64,000 nt of DNA, from NCBI RefSeq assembly GCF_042100115.1, contig NC_091273.1, forward strand, positions 1,984,001 to 2,048,000, written 5' to 3'. Each line of letters opens with the position of its first letter. Position 1 is the first letter of the stretch. The position numbers and the translations under genes were made by a program. Shown piece after piece: positions 20,879-31,709 of this stretch. The notes under the pieces are model-generated. The model ran no database searches. It worked only from the letters and a program-made list of their open reading frames with translations, and had not been told where the DNA came from. The DNA is from Alternaria dauci. Lineage: Eukaryota > Ascomycota > Dothideomycetes > Pleosporales > Pleosporaceae.

Positions 20879-21159
20879 GCTCACGAGTTGCGGCAAACAC
20901 GATACAACGATACCAGCGGGCTGTACAGACAGCTTATCACATCTCAGTCCAATCTTCCTCAACGTGCCACTGTTCATTAAGAGGAAGAGTATTGTAAACC
21001 TTAACGAGCAGGATGGGACTGGATAAACGAATGGCCAGGATGGGAAGGTTGAGATTATAAGTGTATACACGGTAATGTTACAAGTGGTAAGACACAATGA
21101 TCGAAAGCTTGAAGTGCAGAATGCCGCGAGGGAGGACAGACGCAGCCCAGAATGGCACG

Positions 21160-22239
21160 CTATTGCTGATCGATGTTCTCGACCCGGTCTCCGTTCAGCA
21201 CTTCGTCAAATTCGAGCATCGGATGCGCCACCTCTCCCCAGCACCACAAACACGTCATGGTCCCGTCCTTTCGTCCACATGCGCAATGCTCTTTCTGGTC
21301 AACAAAAGCTGTGTCAAGGTCACGCTCTTCCGCTTCGTAACAGCGCAGGCACAGCCACCGGTCAAGAAAGCGATTGCGCAAAGTGCACTGGCATTGGGAA
21401 GCTGGAAAACTCTTTTGACCCTGGGTCGCAACGGGTGGCAGGCAGTCGTCGCAGAACCATCGTTTCCTCTGCTCCGTCGTTTGGTATAAAGCTCGAAGGA
21501 CAGGCGAGGGGTGAGCGACGCTCGAAGACGCTGATGCAGCCAATGTCTGGCTACCAAGGTCTACTTCTAGAAGATCTTCGACGCTCTCGGGTAGGCCATA
21601 GCTAAGTTCGTCAAACGGAACGTCGATGAAGCCTTGATCATGATATGGCGCGTGTGTGCCGTATGAAGGATCTTGCCACTGGGACCCAGCTTCACCACTA
21701 TCCATGTGATGAGGGCTGAGGATTGGTATCTCGTGAGGCGACAGCAGGACGAAGCCGCTGAAGTTGGGTAGTTCATCCTCCTCGAAAGGATCTTCGTATA
21801 TGCTCTGGTAGACGCAGTGAATGCGGCACTCATCGCAGGTGCTCACTTTACATCTGGTGCAGGGTCGGCATTCTGTGGTAGGTTCTTTTGCGCCGCACTT
21901 TATGGTTTCAATACAATCATAAGCGTAGAAGAAGGTAGACTTCTTGTGACGCTTGTTGCGGATATTCACACCTTGGCCAGAGCATTTGAGCTTCCCCAGC
22001 AAATTCTCTAGGCTACAAGGGCGAGGTGCGATCGCTTGATGTGTGGATCTCGAGCATAACAACAGTGCCAGTAAGTCGTCCGGGTATAGGTTGGACACGA
22101 TCATCTCCAGCAGGCCATACTGGTGGAAGACCTCCATGAGTGGACACCGTTGTCTGGACTCGGTCGGACTATCGCCCCGCATCTTCTTGTAAGCCTCGAT
22201 TAGCTTGCTCCTTGACCTTTTACGTTTCAGCGTCTCCAT
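21160..22239 (-). CDS. F-box-like protein with cysteine-rich regions (359 aa)
   Basis: Single exon from the ATG at 22239. Basic N-terminus, then an F-box-like helix set around residues 35-75 (YGLLEMIVSNLYPDDLLALL). Two Cys-rich patches follow: CRPCTRCKVSTCDEC near residue 125, and a C-terminal half with pairs spaced CxxC (about residues 265-345: CDDC, CLRC, CACG, CLWC), likely binding zinc. This arrangement is common in uncharacterised fungal F-box proteins, which would act as SCF substrate adaptors. The target is unknown. An acidic, Pro/Ser-rich linker joins the two halves. Confidence 0.8.
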   Translation of the reverse strand: METLKRKRSRSKLIEAYKKMRGDSPTESRQRCPLMEVFHQYGLLEMIVSNLYPDDLLALLLCSRSTHQAIAPRPCSLENLLGKLKCSGQGVNIRNKRHKKSTFFYAYDCIETIKCGAKEPTTECRPCTRCKVSTCDECRIHCVYQSIYEDPFEEDELPNFSGFVLLSPHEIPILSPHHMDSGEAGSQWQDPSYGTHAPYHDQGFIDVPFDELSYGLPESVEDLLEVDLGSQTLAASASSSVAHPSPVLRALYQTTEQRKRWFCDDCLPPVATQGQKSFPASQCQCTLRNRFLDRWLCLRCYEAEERDLDTAFVDQKEHCACGRKDGTMTCLWCWGEVAHPMLEFDEVLNGDRVENIDQQ

Positions 22240-23225
22240 GGTCTTTCACCCACGATAGTCCTGCCTTAGATATTCTCCACTTCTGTCGTCCTACCGGTCG
22301 GTGCGTGGTGGTCCAGTGACCGGGGATCAGATAGAGTCTTGTCGCTTCTGAAGAACAATGAGCGGGGATAACAAGGATAGCAGGGTCTGTGTCGAAGTCA
22401 TCGTGGGACAGCGAATCCGGGGTGAGAGTACCGGCTCATGAGTACGGGCAAGTCCGCACGACGACGTGAAACGCATCTCAAGGCGACGTACTTGTCTCAC
22501 ACGCTGTGACGTGTGTATAGCCTTCCGCGCTTCCGATAGCGCTTAGCAGCCGACAATGTCCAGATCTGGATCCATCTTGGCGTTGTGTAGGTGACGATGT
22601 TGTGGGGAAGCTGCACAAACGGAACAAAGTCGAAGATGACGCGGTGGTACCAACGCTTAAGAGTAAAGTGGGGCTTGTACTCGTGAAGTGCGGCGCTTCG
22701 TTGAGCATGAGAGAAGATGGCAAAGTCCCTAGTCTCGTCTATTTTGTGCATCGTGAAATGAAAAGTGCGGTGCCGGAGAAATACGGGACAATGTTCCGAC
22801 AGTGGCCGATTGACGAATGAGCGGCGACAGCATAAGGGTGCCTCGGTCATTGCTTCTTGCCGTTCCTCTCACCCATCCTCCGGAACGCGATGCCTCACAA
22901 CGATCGCGTTCTACCTCTTTAGTACTGCTTGTCACCATTTCACACCATGTTGTTCATGGGTATAGCGTCTCGTGAGTTATTCTGCAGTGCATATTCACGC
23001 GACGCGATATTTCAAAACTTCTGTCCAATAAATTCTCATCACGGCAGAGATGTTTAGACAGAGCTTTGCTTGCGATCAATGATTGATTCGTTGTCCTCGT
23101 CTACCTCCGTTGGTGATCCGGGATTTTCTCGCTGACCACGTCGCATGCCACCTCGCTCTAGTCCTGGTCTTCCAATGCCATGATGATATTCAATCCCGTC
23201 TGCCCACTACACCTTCGAACTGCCT
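22240..23225. other. Intergenic, 1 kb
   Basis: Promoter of the F-box-like gene on the left and 3' flank of the small secreted protein gene on the right. Open frames around 22480-22850 exist on both strands but neither is convincing. Confidence 0.4.
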
Positions 23226-23444
23226 TCATTTCTTCTCGTCGGGAATGGAGTAGCAGCAACCGATATCGAGCACGTTGTAAAAAGTGCAGTCGCGCTGAAC
23301 GTAGAATCCGCCCTTTTTGTAGCAAGTCGCTTTGGTTGTGCAGATACCTGATGGGTCTGATCTTCCACACGGCGCTGGGTACGGATCTCTTGGCGCACCG
23401 AGTGCGAGAGATGTGATCGCAGCCGTGATGACGAGAAGCTTCAT
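23226..23444 (-). CDS. Small secreted six-cysteine protein (72 aa)
   Basis: The ATG at 23444 starts a clear signal peptide (MKLLVITAAITSLALGA), probably cleaved after residue 17. The mature protein of about 55 residues contains six Cys with spacing C-x8-C-x5-C-x11-C-x9-C-C and a GG before the fourth Cys. The open frame extends upstream to 23666, but the signal peptide fixes this start. The pattern resembles the small cysteine-rich module attached to some fungal secreted wall-active enzymes, and also effector-type proteins; neither role is shown. No lytic or toxic activity can be inferred from sequence. Confidence 0.78.
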   Translation of the reverse strand: MKLLVITAAITSLALGAPRDPYPAPCGRSDPSGICTTKATCYKKGGFYVQRDCTFYNVLDIGCCYSIPDEKK

Positions 23445-25365
23445 TCTGGAGTGCGGTGACCGTTGATGCAGTGTTTTTTTGTGGAGGGCGTTGGTGGTGA
23501 TGCCGTGCGAAGATGGGTAGAGGTGAGTAAGTCGACGGCTTGGTATGTGCCGGCTCCTGTTGTCACAAACCCAACGGTTTATATACACAACGGACCCGTA
23601 TCGACGACGCCATTGACATGGCCGTAGGATACAATAGTGCTGTATTTCATCCGTAGTATAGGCCAAAATTAGCTGTGCCTATCCGACCACATGCAGGATC
23701 TCGAGATGTGACCAATCCAGAGAGCGCCTCGACTACTAGTTATCGCAGCTTGTTCTGCATATCTCAGCAGATATATCATCAGGTTGTGCTCTGGGCCAAT
23801 GCGAGCCTCCATCTGTGAACTTTGCAATAACGCTCATATGCGTTGATTGCATCGCAACTTTTAGCGAGGAGATCAATATATCTTCCCCGGATTCGCGTAT
23901 TCCCCAAGACGTGTGATAAGACGCTACACGCGAGCTAAGGATTCAGCCATATGAACGGGCTCGTACTGTCGTTTGTGACCAGGTTACTAGACATCTATGA
24001 CGTCGCGACATCCTTTGCTGCTGGATTCTGTTGTGTTGCGCTGACCACAATCTTGTCGAAGCGGAGGATCAAGGATGTCAGGGATGGTTACAGCTGCAAG
24101 TCCGATTCTCGCCACATCGGATCCCTGCTCCACGCTCGCTCCTGGTGTCCAGTTGCTGTGTCACACCACCATGCAACAAATCAGTTGCCAAGTGTTTGAT
24201 CCAGAATGAAATACCCAATATCCATTGCCTAATAGTTTTTGCATCTTCGACTCCTCGATTGGCTAGTAACAGCGCGGTGCTTTTGTTTCTGACTTTAGTG
24301 AACGATTGGGGTTCGACATGGCCATGGCCTTCAACGTGCGGCGTGGTGATGGTGCATCACAGGAACACTTTGCGCCACCACCGGTCTAGCCCTCTGGTAG
24401 ATACGCGTTGGAGGCGGTTCGAGATGCTGAGGCGCATGTGTGTACTCGTCGCTTTGGGTCTGGTTTGCAGCGAATGTCGTCATGTGTTTTGCGCGCCGAG
24501 TGCGGTTGCAGCGAGCAGAATTAGGAGAAGTTCGGAAGGGATGTGCCACCGTCTTGTAGAGGGCGGCCGTCGCACCAAAATAGCTCAGGCCGAGGTGCAG
24601 TGCTCCGAGGTTTGGTGCGCCCGCTGTCGGACGCGCTAGAAATCGCGCAGTACGTCACGTATGCGCAGTTTAACAGGCCGTCAGCCTCACATGCGCTGCT
24701 AGCAACACCGGACGTAGCCGTAGGGCTGCGGCTTACAGCAGGGTGGCCATGGGCGCTCTTGCCCAAACTGGATGCGCTATTAAAGATATTCCTGGTCACT
24801 CTGCTCGAACAGCGCATTGCATTGCAGTCTCAACACAAATTTTCACTACCCCAGCGCCCGTGTGCACCACCATGCCCAAAGGGGGCCGCGCTACGACACG
24901 CCCGGTAAGCTTCTAGAATGTCCGTAATCGAATCATATAACTGTTCGCTTATCTATCCCCTGCGCAGCCGGCGGTTCCATAGAAGCAGCTTTCTTCCATG
25001 GACCTTCTAGCGCCGTGAGGTTTTTCGGGCAGACTGCCTGGTGTCAGGGACGCCGGCGGTCAGCGGCGGCACACTGCCATGATTGGTCGGCGCCTCCGCC
25101 CCGAGTGGGCAGGATCAACCGACCTGCAGCCGCATCTCCACCTTTTGTTCCCAGCATCAGCCGCATCCATTTCCACGACACCGTTCTGTATAGACTTTAT
25201 ATCTCTGTGCTTCGTTTGACTGTCGTCTGCTTCCGATAAACTCCCCACAAACGCCACCAGCAGACTGGTGCGTGACACCCGACCCATCCGTGTTATGACG
25301 AAATGACGATATCCTGCGTCTCGTAAACACCGTCTATCCAAAGAGGCTAGTACCTTGGCCCCAGA
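23445..25365. other. Gene-poor intergenic stretch, 1.9 kb
   Basis: No gene supported. Open frames up to about 200 codons near 24030-24900 show no domain, and their amino-acid composition is arbitrary. The right end is the promoter of the Zn2Cys6 gene. Confidence 0.45.
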
Positions 25366-27157
25366 ATGGCCATGGCCCCACGGAAAGGAACACGACGAGC
25401 GTGTGACCCTTGTTCCGTCAGTAAGTGCTGGATGCAGGCCAGTCATCGTGACACGACTGACATTATCTTCTCTTTTCAGGAAAAGTGCGATGTGATGGCA
25501 ACCAGCCATGCTCCAGATGCGAAGCTGCTAGCTGGGACTGCACCTACTTGAAGACGCATGGGAAAAGCGGTCCAAAAGGACCACGGCGGACAACAGAAGC
25601 CGCCATCAGAAGACTGCAAGAACGCAGCAAGGGGGCCCACGATCATGGATCGAGAAGCAACAGCGAGGCGAGCTTTGATACTGGAAGCCCGAGGACTACC
25701 GCCGATTTACCTTATCTGGACCCAATCCCCCTGATGAGCGACTCTGACGTTGACCCCAAAGCCTGGCCAGACATTTTGAGCCCAACGCTGTCCGCCATCC
25801 CCCAAGAGCCCCACAGGATATCGACCGCCTGCCTGTCGCACTACCTGGACATCTACCACGCACGTGGATATGGTATATGGCCGGTCGTCGATGCCGAAGC
25901 ACTCACTGCGCGGCTCCTGACTCATCCCGAAGATTTGGAAGCCTACGCACTGGCCACTGCTATATGTGCTGCTATAGTGAGCCAGTTCTCTATAGATGCC
26001 GAACCAGGCAGTCCACTTGAAGGCCATTATCGCGTTCCGAGCGGCACATTCGAAGCAGAAGCGAAGAAGGCAAGGAACGAGTCTGACCACCTGGAAAACG
26101 TCACTATATTCTCTTTGCTAAGTAGCTTCTTCCTACACGTCTATTCAGCAAACGTTGGGCGAATGAACGCTTCCACGGTCCTCCTCGGCGAGGCTATCTT
26201 CAAAGCACACATCATAGGCTTACACAAACCGACACACTACGAGCTCATGACCGCAGAGCAAACACAGTATGCTTTGAGGGTCTACTGGCTTCTCTTCATC
26301 ACGGAGCGGGCGCACTCCTTGCAGCATGATGTGCCCACGGCATTGAAGCGAGCTCCCAATCTTCCCAGGCTAGAAGACCTCCATGATGGATCGGTCACAC
26401 CTGCGTTCGTTCAGCTCTGCCGGCTTTTCAACATCCTAGATGTCACCATAACCGCTGAACCTGCAGCTGCGCGCCAAGCCCTTGCATTAGCTCAACAACA
26501 GCTTAGCAGTGACGAAGATCCTCGTAGTCTTGAGAACGAGCTCCAGCGCGCAGACATCACCATGACTCAGCAGTGGATGCGTATCTTCTTGTGGCAGCAT
26601 GCTCTCAACGTAACAAACTTGAGCAGCCGCGCCAGTCAGGATGAGGAATTCTCCTTCCGCTTTCCCGCCAAAGTCGCTCAAAACGTCCTCAGTAATCTGA
26701 GTAGCCTATCACGGGAAAGCGTCGAGGCGCATGGTCCAGGCATGGTATGTGACATCCCCCTGGGTAGCACAGGACATCACTGACATAGATATAGGAGTCC
26801 AAGCTCTTCGACGTCGCCAACTCGCTTGCTGACGTTATGATGATCATGCCCTCGCTTAACCACGAGTCTCATTTCAACATTGGTCCTAGAGATCTGATTC
26901 ACTCACTCGCGCAAGTGCTCGCTTCCTTCCGTGGCGGTAACCCTGCTGTCATTAGCATACTGCAAGACAAACTCACTATGCTCGGGCTATCTGCCGGGTC
27001 GCCACAGAAGTTGCTTGAGCTTTCCTCACCCGAAGAAGAACACGAAGAATGGCATGATAGATCAATGTCTGCCCCATCCACATATCCACCCTCAGCCGCC
27101 GGCCCGTCAATCCCGCCTCCACTCCACTCGAGCATGAGTATGGATAGAACGTATTGA
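25366..27157 (+). CDS. Zn(II)2Cys6 transcription factor (560 aa)
   Basis: Three exons (25366-25420, 25480-26744, 26795-27157). Residues about 13-40 are the Zn2Cys6 cluster with spacing CxxC-x6-C-x5-CxxC-x6-C. Intron 1 cuts inside it, and splicing restores ACDPCSVRKVRCDGNQPC. A basic KSGPKGPRR linker follows, as in regulators of sugar utilisation such as the maltose/amylase group. The middle region (about 150-400) has the fungal regulatory domain features, including LRVYWLLFITERAHSL. The C-terminus is Ser/Pro-rich. It is nuclear. The target genes are not evident from neighbours. Confidence 0.92.
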
Positions 27158-28236
27158 TTCGTCCAATGTTCTGAGCCACCATCCACACAATTCTACCTCC
27201 GCACAGAACGTTGTGCATGCAGAGCATAGTCCTCGGCTACTACAGACGATGCCTATAGGCTTTGTTAACCACGTTTCGCGAGATAGTCACTCTCCAGGAA
27301 GTGTTCTTCAATCAGTAAGAGGGGCACAATTCACGCACTGCTGCCTATAGTGCAAGACATCGTGACGATCGATTATCCGACGTCGTCTAGGTGTAAAGCT
27401 TGCTGCCTAGGAGAAATGTTCAAACCCGAGAAGACTGGCTTTCTTCGCACAACAACATGTGCGATTCGAGGTTCTCGATCACGGCACGCATCCTGACGAT
27501 GAGGGGAATTCGCTATGGAAGACGTACATCATACCAAGGGTAGCCCGGGTCTATGATTCGCGAAGACTTAACGAACCTCAAGAAAAGCGGAGGCAGTGGC
27601 GATAGGATTGAGATGCACAGGCGCTGACGAGGCAGACACAGGCGCGATCCGGGTTGAGGAGCGAGAACTGCAAGGGCAATGGAAGATCAGTTTCTCGATG
27701 TGACTGAGTTGGTGTTGTAGCTGCAGATGCCGAGGTGCAGTACAAATACCAATTGGCTTCTCGTAGAAGAGGCGGTTGGGCTGCTCTGTCCTAAAGATCA
27801 TTCTGACTTGGCAACCAGGGTAGAAAGACAGACGGTGTGAGTCTACATGATGAGGGTGTCGAAGACAAGCAGCTCTCGAGATTCTTTCGATGGATCGATT
27901 ATTCAATATCGTAGTTTCTGATATTCTGGGATGACCGTGGAGATGGCTAGTACCGTCGTCGCCTGGTCTCAAGTATGTGAGCTATTCGCCTTAGTAGATT
28001 CTGTCGCTACGCACTTTTCAGCTAAGCCCGTCACAATGAAAACATACACCATTTTGAAGTCTAGGATTAACGAATCAGGCTTGATAACAGTGCTGGACTG
28101 GGACAATCATAACACACTAGTCATACAGCACAGCTTCCACGAGATACCACGCCCATCGAGTCATTGAATTCGCTCCGCGTGCTCGTTTGCGTGACATACA
28201 ACCGCTCTCCCTCCACTCTCTGGAATCTAGGCAGCT
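27158..28236. other. Intergenic, 1.1 kb
   Basis: Tail-to-tail spacer between the Zn2Cys6 gene and the BTB gene. One 134-codon frame (27568-27972, minus) and a 78-codon frame (27931-28167, plus) overlap, but neither is supported. Confidence 0.4.
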
Positions 28237-29099
28237 TCAGTCTACTCTGCAGACGTTTCCGTCAAAGACGATCTCTTTTTCCACGGTGACCACCTCTAGA
28301 GATTCCTCAACCTCGTATTGCACTTCTCTCTCACCCTGACTCTTGTGACATGCCGCACCGCAAAGTTCTGGGCGGCCTTTATGAACTATGATCTGGCGAG
28401 GACAAAGGTAGATCTTGCGCGTTCGAGGAATGACGTGCAAATCTTGAATGATGTTGACGGGAAGCGCCTCTGACGGTACCGTAACCATGTTTCTGTTTCC
28501 GATGCGGCGGACATCCATTTTCGAGGCTTTAACTTTGATAGCAGCGAGGTACCCCTATACATGTGTCAGTATTATTCGATTTCTATGAATTCCACGCAAC
28601 ATACCTCGAATTTGATCCAATTATACAGTGTGTCCATCTGAAAGTACAGCGCCTCTGCCTGTAGTCGATTGTACAAATCATAGTCGAAGCCGTTCATCTT
28701 GCTGTAGAAGAGAGGAAAGACTTCGGGACGACGCATAAACCGAAGAAGATGCTCAAACAGATCAGGATCGGCGTCCAAGAAGTATGACCCGTCTGCCTCG
28801 GGCTCCCATGGGCTGAATCGGCCGGATAGCTGCCGCTCGAACAAGCCAGATTCAGCCTTGAGCGTATCGCGCGAGACCTTGAACTTGCGGCCGCCGACAT
28901 CAAGCGTCAAGTTCTTGGGATAGTTGGTAGCGACGAGGAATTCTTGAACGCTGAGATCGGTGGGGTCGGTAAGATCAGTAGTTGTGACGGACTCAGCTTT
29001 ACCGTTTCGCTGGAGGCGGATGCCCTCGACATCGACGGGCGCGCTCGTGTCGTCAGCGGTCAGTGCCGGCATTGTGGCGGGGTTGTTTGCGGGATCCAT
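28237..29099 (-). CDS. BTB/POZ (T1-type, KCTD-like) protein, 270 aa
   Basis: Two exons (29099-28605, 28554-28237) around a 50-bp intron. After a Thr/Asp-rich N-terminus of about 60 residues comes a potassium-channel-tetramerisation-type BTB fold, starting LTLDVGGRKFKVSRDTL. It continues through LFERQLSGRFSPWE and FLDADPDLFEHLLRFMRRPE to YFQMDTLYNW. The C-terminal part (about 165-270) has no recognised domain and contains a Cys-rich segment. Such proteins usually act as adaptors for Cul3 ubiquitin ligases or as oligomerisation scaffolds. The partner is unknown. Confidence 0.9.
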
Positions 29100-29577
29100 T
29101 TTGCCGGGCGATGGAAGAGGTGAGCGAAGTCGTGGTTGTTGGCTGCGATGTGAGTCTTTTGATGTGAGGTGTTTGCTCTCAAAACCTCACTTGCAGATTC
29201 ATCGCTCATTGTTCGGGTTGAGTCGACGGAATCGATGATTTGGCGTCTTCTCCGTGAAGAAACACGATGAGTGAGGCAACGGCTGTTTGCCTCACTTATC
29301 CGCCAAGAGTGAGCCTTTGTTAATCACATTTCATAGGCTCATATGCATGCCCTAGGACTCATGATCGCTCCGTAGACTACCATCGAGAGAAAGACTATGA
29401 TGCTAAGGTATCAAAATTTTCGTCGATGGCGTTTTGCGCCGCCCAGAGGGCCTGCCATGTTTGTCCCACCTGTACTCTCTTGTTTTTCTCATAAAGGTAT
29501 CCATCGCGCTGCCCAATATGTCGTATGTCCGCGTGTTAGCCGTATGAAAAGTCAACTACGGAAGTCGATGACGTTAG
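29100..29577. other. Intergenic, 0.5 kb
   Basis: Promoter of the BTB gene at the left end and 3' flank of the metalloprotease gene. No gene seen. Confidence 0.4.
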
Positions 29578-31158
29578 CTACAGCTGCTCTTTGACATACT
29601 CTTCTCGCGCCTGCCAAAGCAGCTCAGCCAACTCAGCCTCACCGACCTCACCACCACCCACTACGCCTTCCGCATCGATGCGTTTACAACAACCCGACCA
29701 CCCATACTGCACTTTTACCCACGCAGTGTCCCATTTACTCGGTTTGAACCACATCGGAATCATCTCAAACCCCTTGTCATGAATCGTACTATCCCTGTAC
29801 ACTGCTACCGGGCACTCCGCTTGATTGCCTCTCTGGCACTTGTCGTTGCCCATGATGTAGCTATGGTAATGCATGATGCCTGGGGTTCGATGTAAACAGT
29901 CAGAGAATGTCTCCTACGCAGTTGTTATACAGAAGATACCCACTGTTGACGTCGTACGGCGTATCGAGATTTAGCGTCCAGCCGTTATTAGATTTCCCGT
30001 AGAGAACTGATTTGGTGAAGGAGCGGCCGCTGAACCCATATTTGGCGGCTGTATTGACGTCATTACAAAGCTCCGCAGTCGTCACACTGGGGTCGGTTTG
30101 GCGAGCGCGTGCAAGGGCGGTGGAGTAGTCGGTGAGCTATAGAGGTTGAGATACGAACTTAGTATGTCTCTATGCATCTTCTCCAGTCGAGGTTTACCTT
30201 CATGCAGTCGTAGCGGATGTATGTGTCGCGGTCGGAGCGTCTAGTTGTACGGGTACGAAGTCAATGTATGCCTCACATACAATTCCTAGGTACGGAGACA
30301 CTCACTGTTGCTCGTGCATCATCCCTTCAATGTGTTAGCTCCGCGGCTGTAAACATTATAGATAGTTGTCGACATACCCATGACATGGCCGAATTCATGT
30401 GCGATGGTCTGAACACTGGCCTCTTCGCCAATCCACATGTCCAGATCCCATGGCTTTCCAGGAGAATCGCCCATCCCCACGGTAGCTGATGCGGCGCGTT
30501 TTCCCGCGCGATTATCCTTCCAAATGGCGACTGTCTTGTATGGCACAGCCATGTTCCATTTACTGTCAGCTGGACTGTTGATGTCGATGCAGTACATGGG
30601 TTTCTGCCGAGGATCAATCCATTCCGAGAACATGATCTTGTGACCACTAGCCTCCGAGGCCTTGCCACCAAGCGCTGTCATCCAAAGCTCGGTGGCTGCT
30701 TCCACTTTCGCAATGTTGGCCTTGCGATGGGCTTCGGTACTATATGTAGGCATGCGAAGTCAGTGTATGTCTTACATGTAGTCTGTGCAGAGAGTCTTAA
30801 TGGCGCAGGGAATCTTGAGCAAATTAAGATGTCCATAATTCTGACTGATTTCGGATAAAGGGCTCTCATGAACAACAGGTCGCAAGTAGAAATGCAGGAA
30901 AACTTACGGAAAGCAATATGGTATGACAGTGAGGCCCTTGACGTAAAGGTCTGTCCAATTCTTTGGTCCACCGCTGCCTTCGTGACCCCATATTGACGAG
31001 GCGCCTGACTGAACCCCCTCGTAGCTTGGAGTTTCAGTTTTGTTGGACGGAGGCAAGACGGCGCATGGGCCTGAGAAGATAGGCGGTTGTTGAGGAACAG
31101 CCGCCCCGAGGACCTGGACAGCAGCTGCCGCGCAGACTGAGAAGTAGACTAGGTTCAT
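29578..31158 (-). CDS. Secreted astacin-like zinc metalloprotease (389 aa)
   Basis: Six exons on the minus strand: 31158-30908, 30739-30378, 30324-30306, 30240-30198, 30136-29944 and 29879-29578. They splice to 1,170 nt. The start at 31158 gives a signal peptide (MNLVYFSVCAAAAVQVLGA); an in-frame ATG at 31218 would precede it. The spliced protein contains the astacin zinc site HEFGHVMGMMHEQQRSDRD (HExxHxxGxxHExxRxDRD) and the Met-turn YDVNSIMHY. Both are created across introns, which confirms the model. It should cleave proteins outside the cell. The first intron (168 bp) is long for this genome, so a small extra exon there is possible. Confidence 0.88.
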
Positions 31159-31709
31159 CCTGGTTGCAAGACGTACAGTTGAGGAGGTGTTCAGAGAGAT
31201 AGACACGTGAAGCAACATGTGCGAGACGTTAGGCTAGCGGAGATAGAGGCACGCATATGCCCAGAGTCATAGAAAGACAAGTAGAATGTTCGTTCTGTGC
31301 GCACTGACCATACCTGTACTTGGTGTGGACCGTAGATCATACAGGTGAAAGAGAGTTGCTAGCGCAAAACAATTGTAGGTCGCGCAAGGTTTTCGGCGAA
31401 GCACTCGTACTCGATTTTCCAGTCTCTGGACTAAGGAAAGTATTCATAATAGTTCGAGTGGAGTGGCGGTCGCCTGTCGGGTCGTAGTGAGTGTTGGGCT
31501 GCTGCCCCGTCCTTCAAGCCCCGATTTCATTATACTGTCACTATTCTATACACCGTATCTAGTCGCATTCACACAGGCGCAGAGGACTACGAGTCTTGTC
31601 CTCGGCAGGAGAACGGCGCTAGAGATATTGCTTCCTACCAAACAGCAATAACCTAGATTTTCCATCACCACGACCAAAGGCCGCGATTGCACCCACAACC
31701 AAAATCGAG
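31159..31709. promoter_or_regulatory. Divergent promoter region
   Basis: About 550 bp between the metalloprotease (minus) and the large disordered protein (plus), which must hold both promoters. No specific element identified. Confidence 0.45.

Noticed and set aside
22497..22850. 117-codon minus frame and 72-codon plus frame upstream of the secreted protein
   Set aside because: Neither has a convincing start context or motif; opposing frames of similar quality suggest chance.
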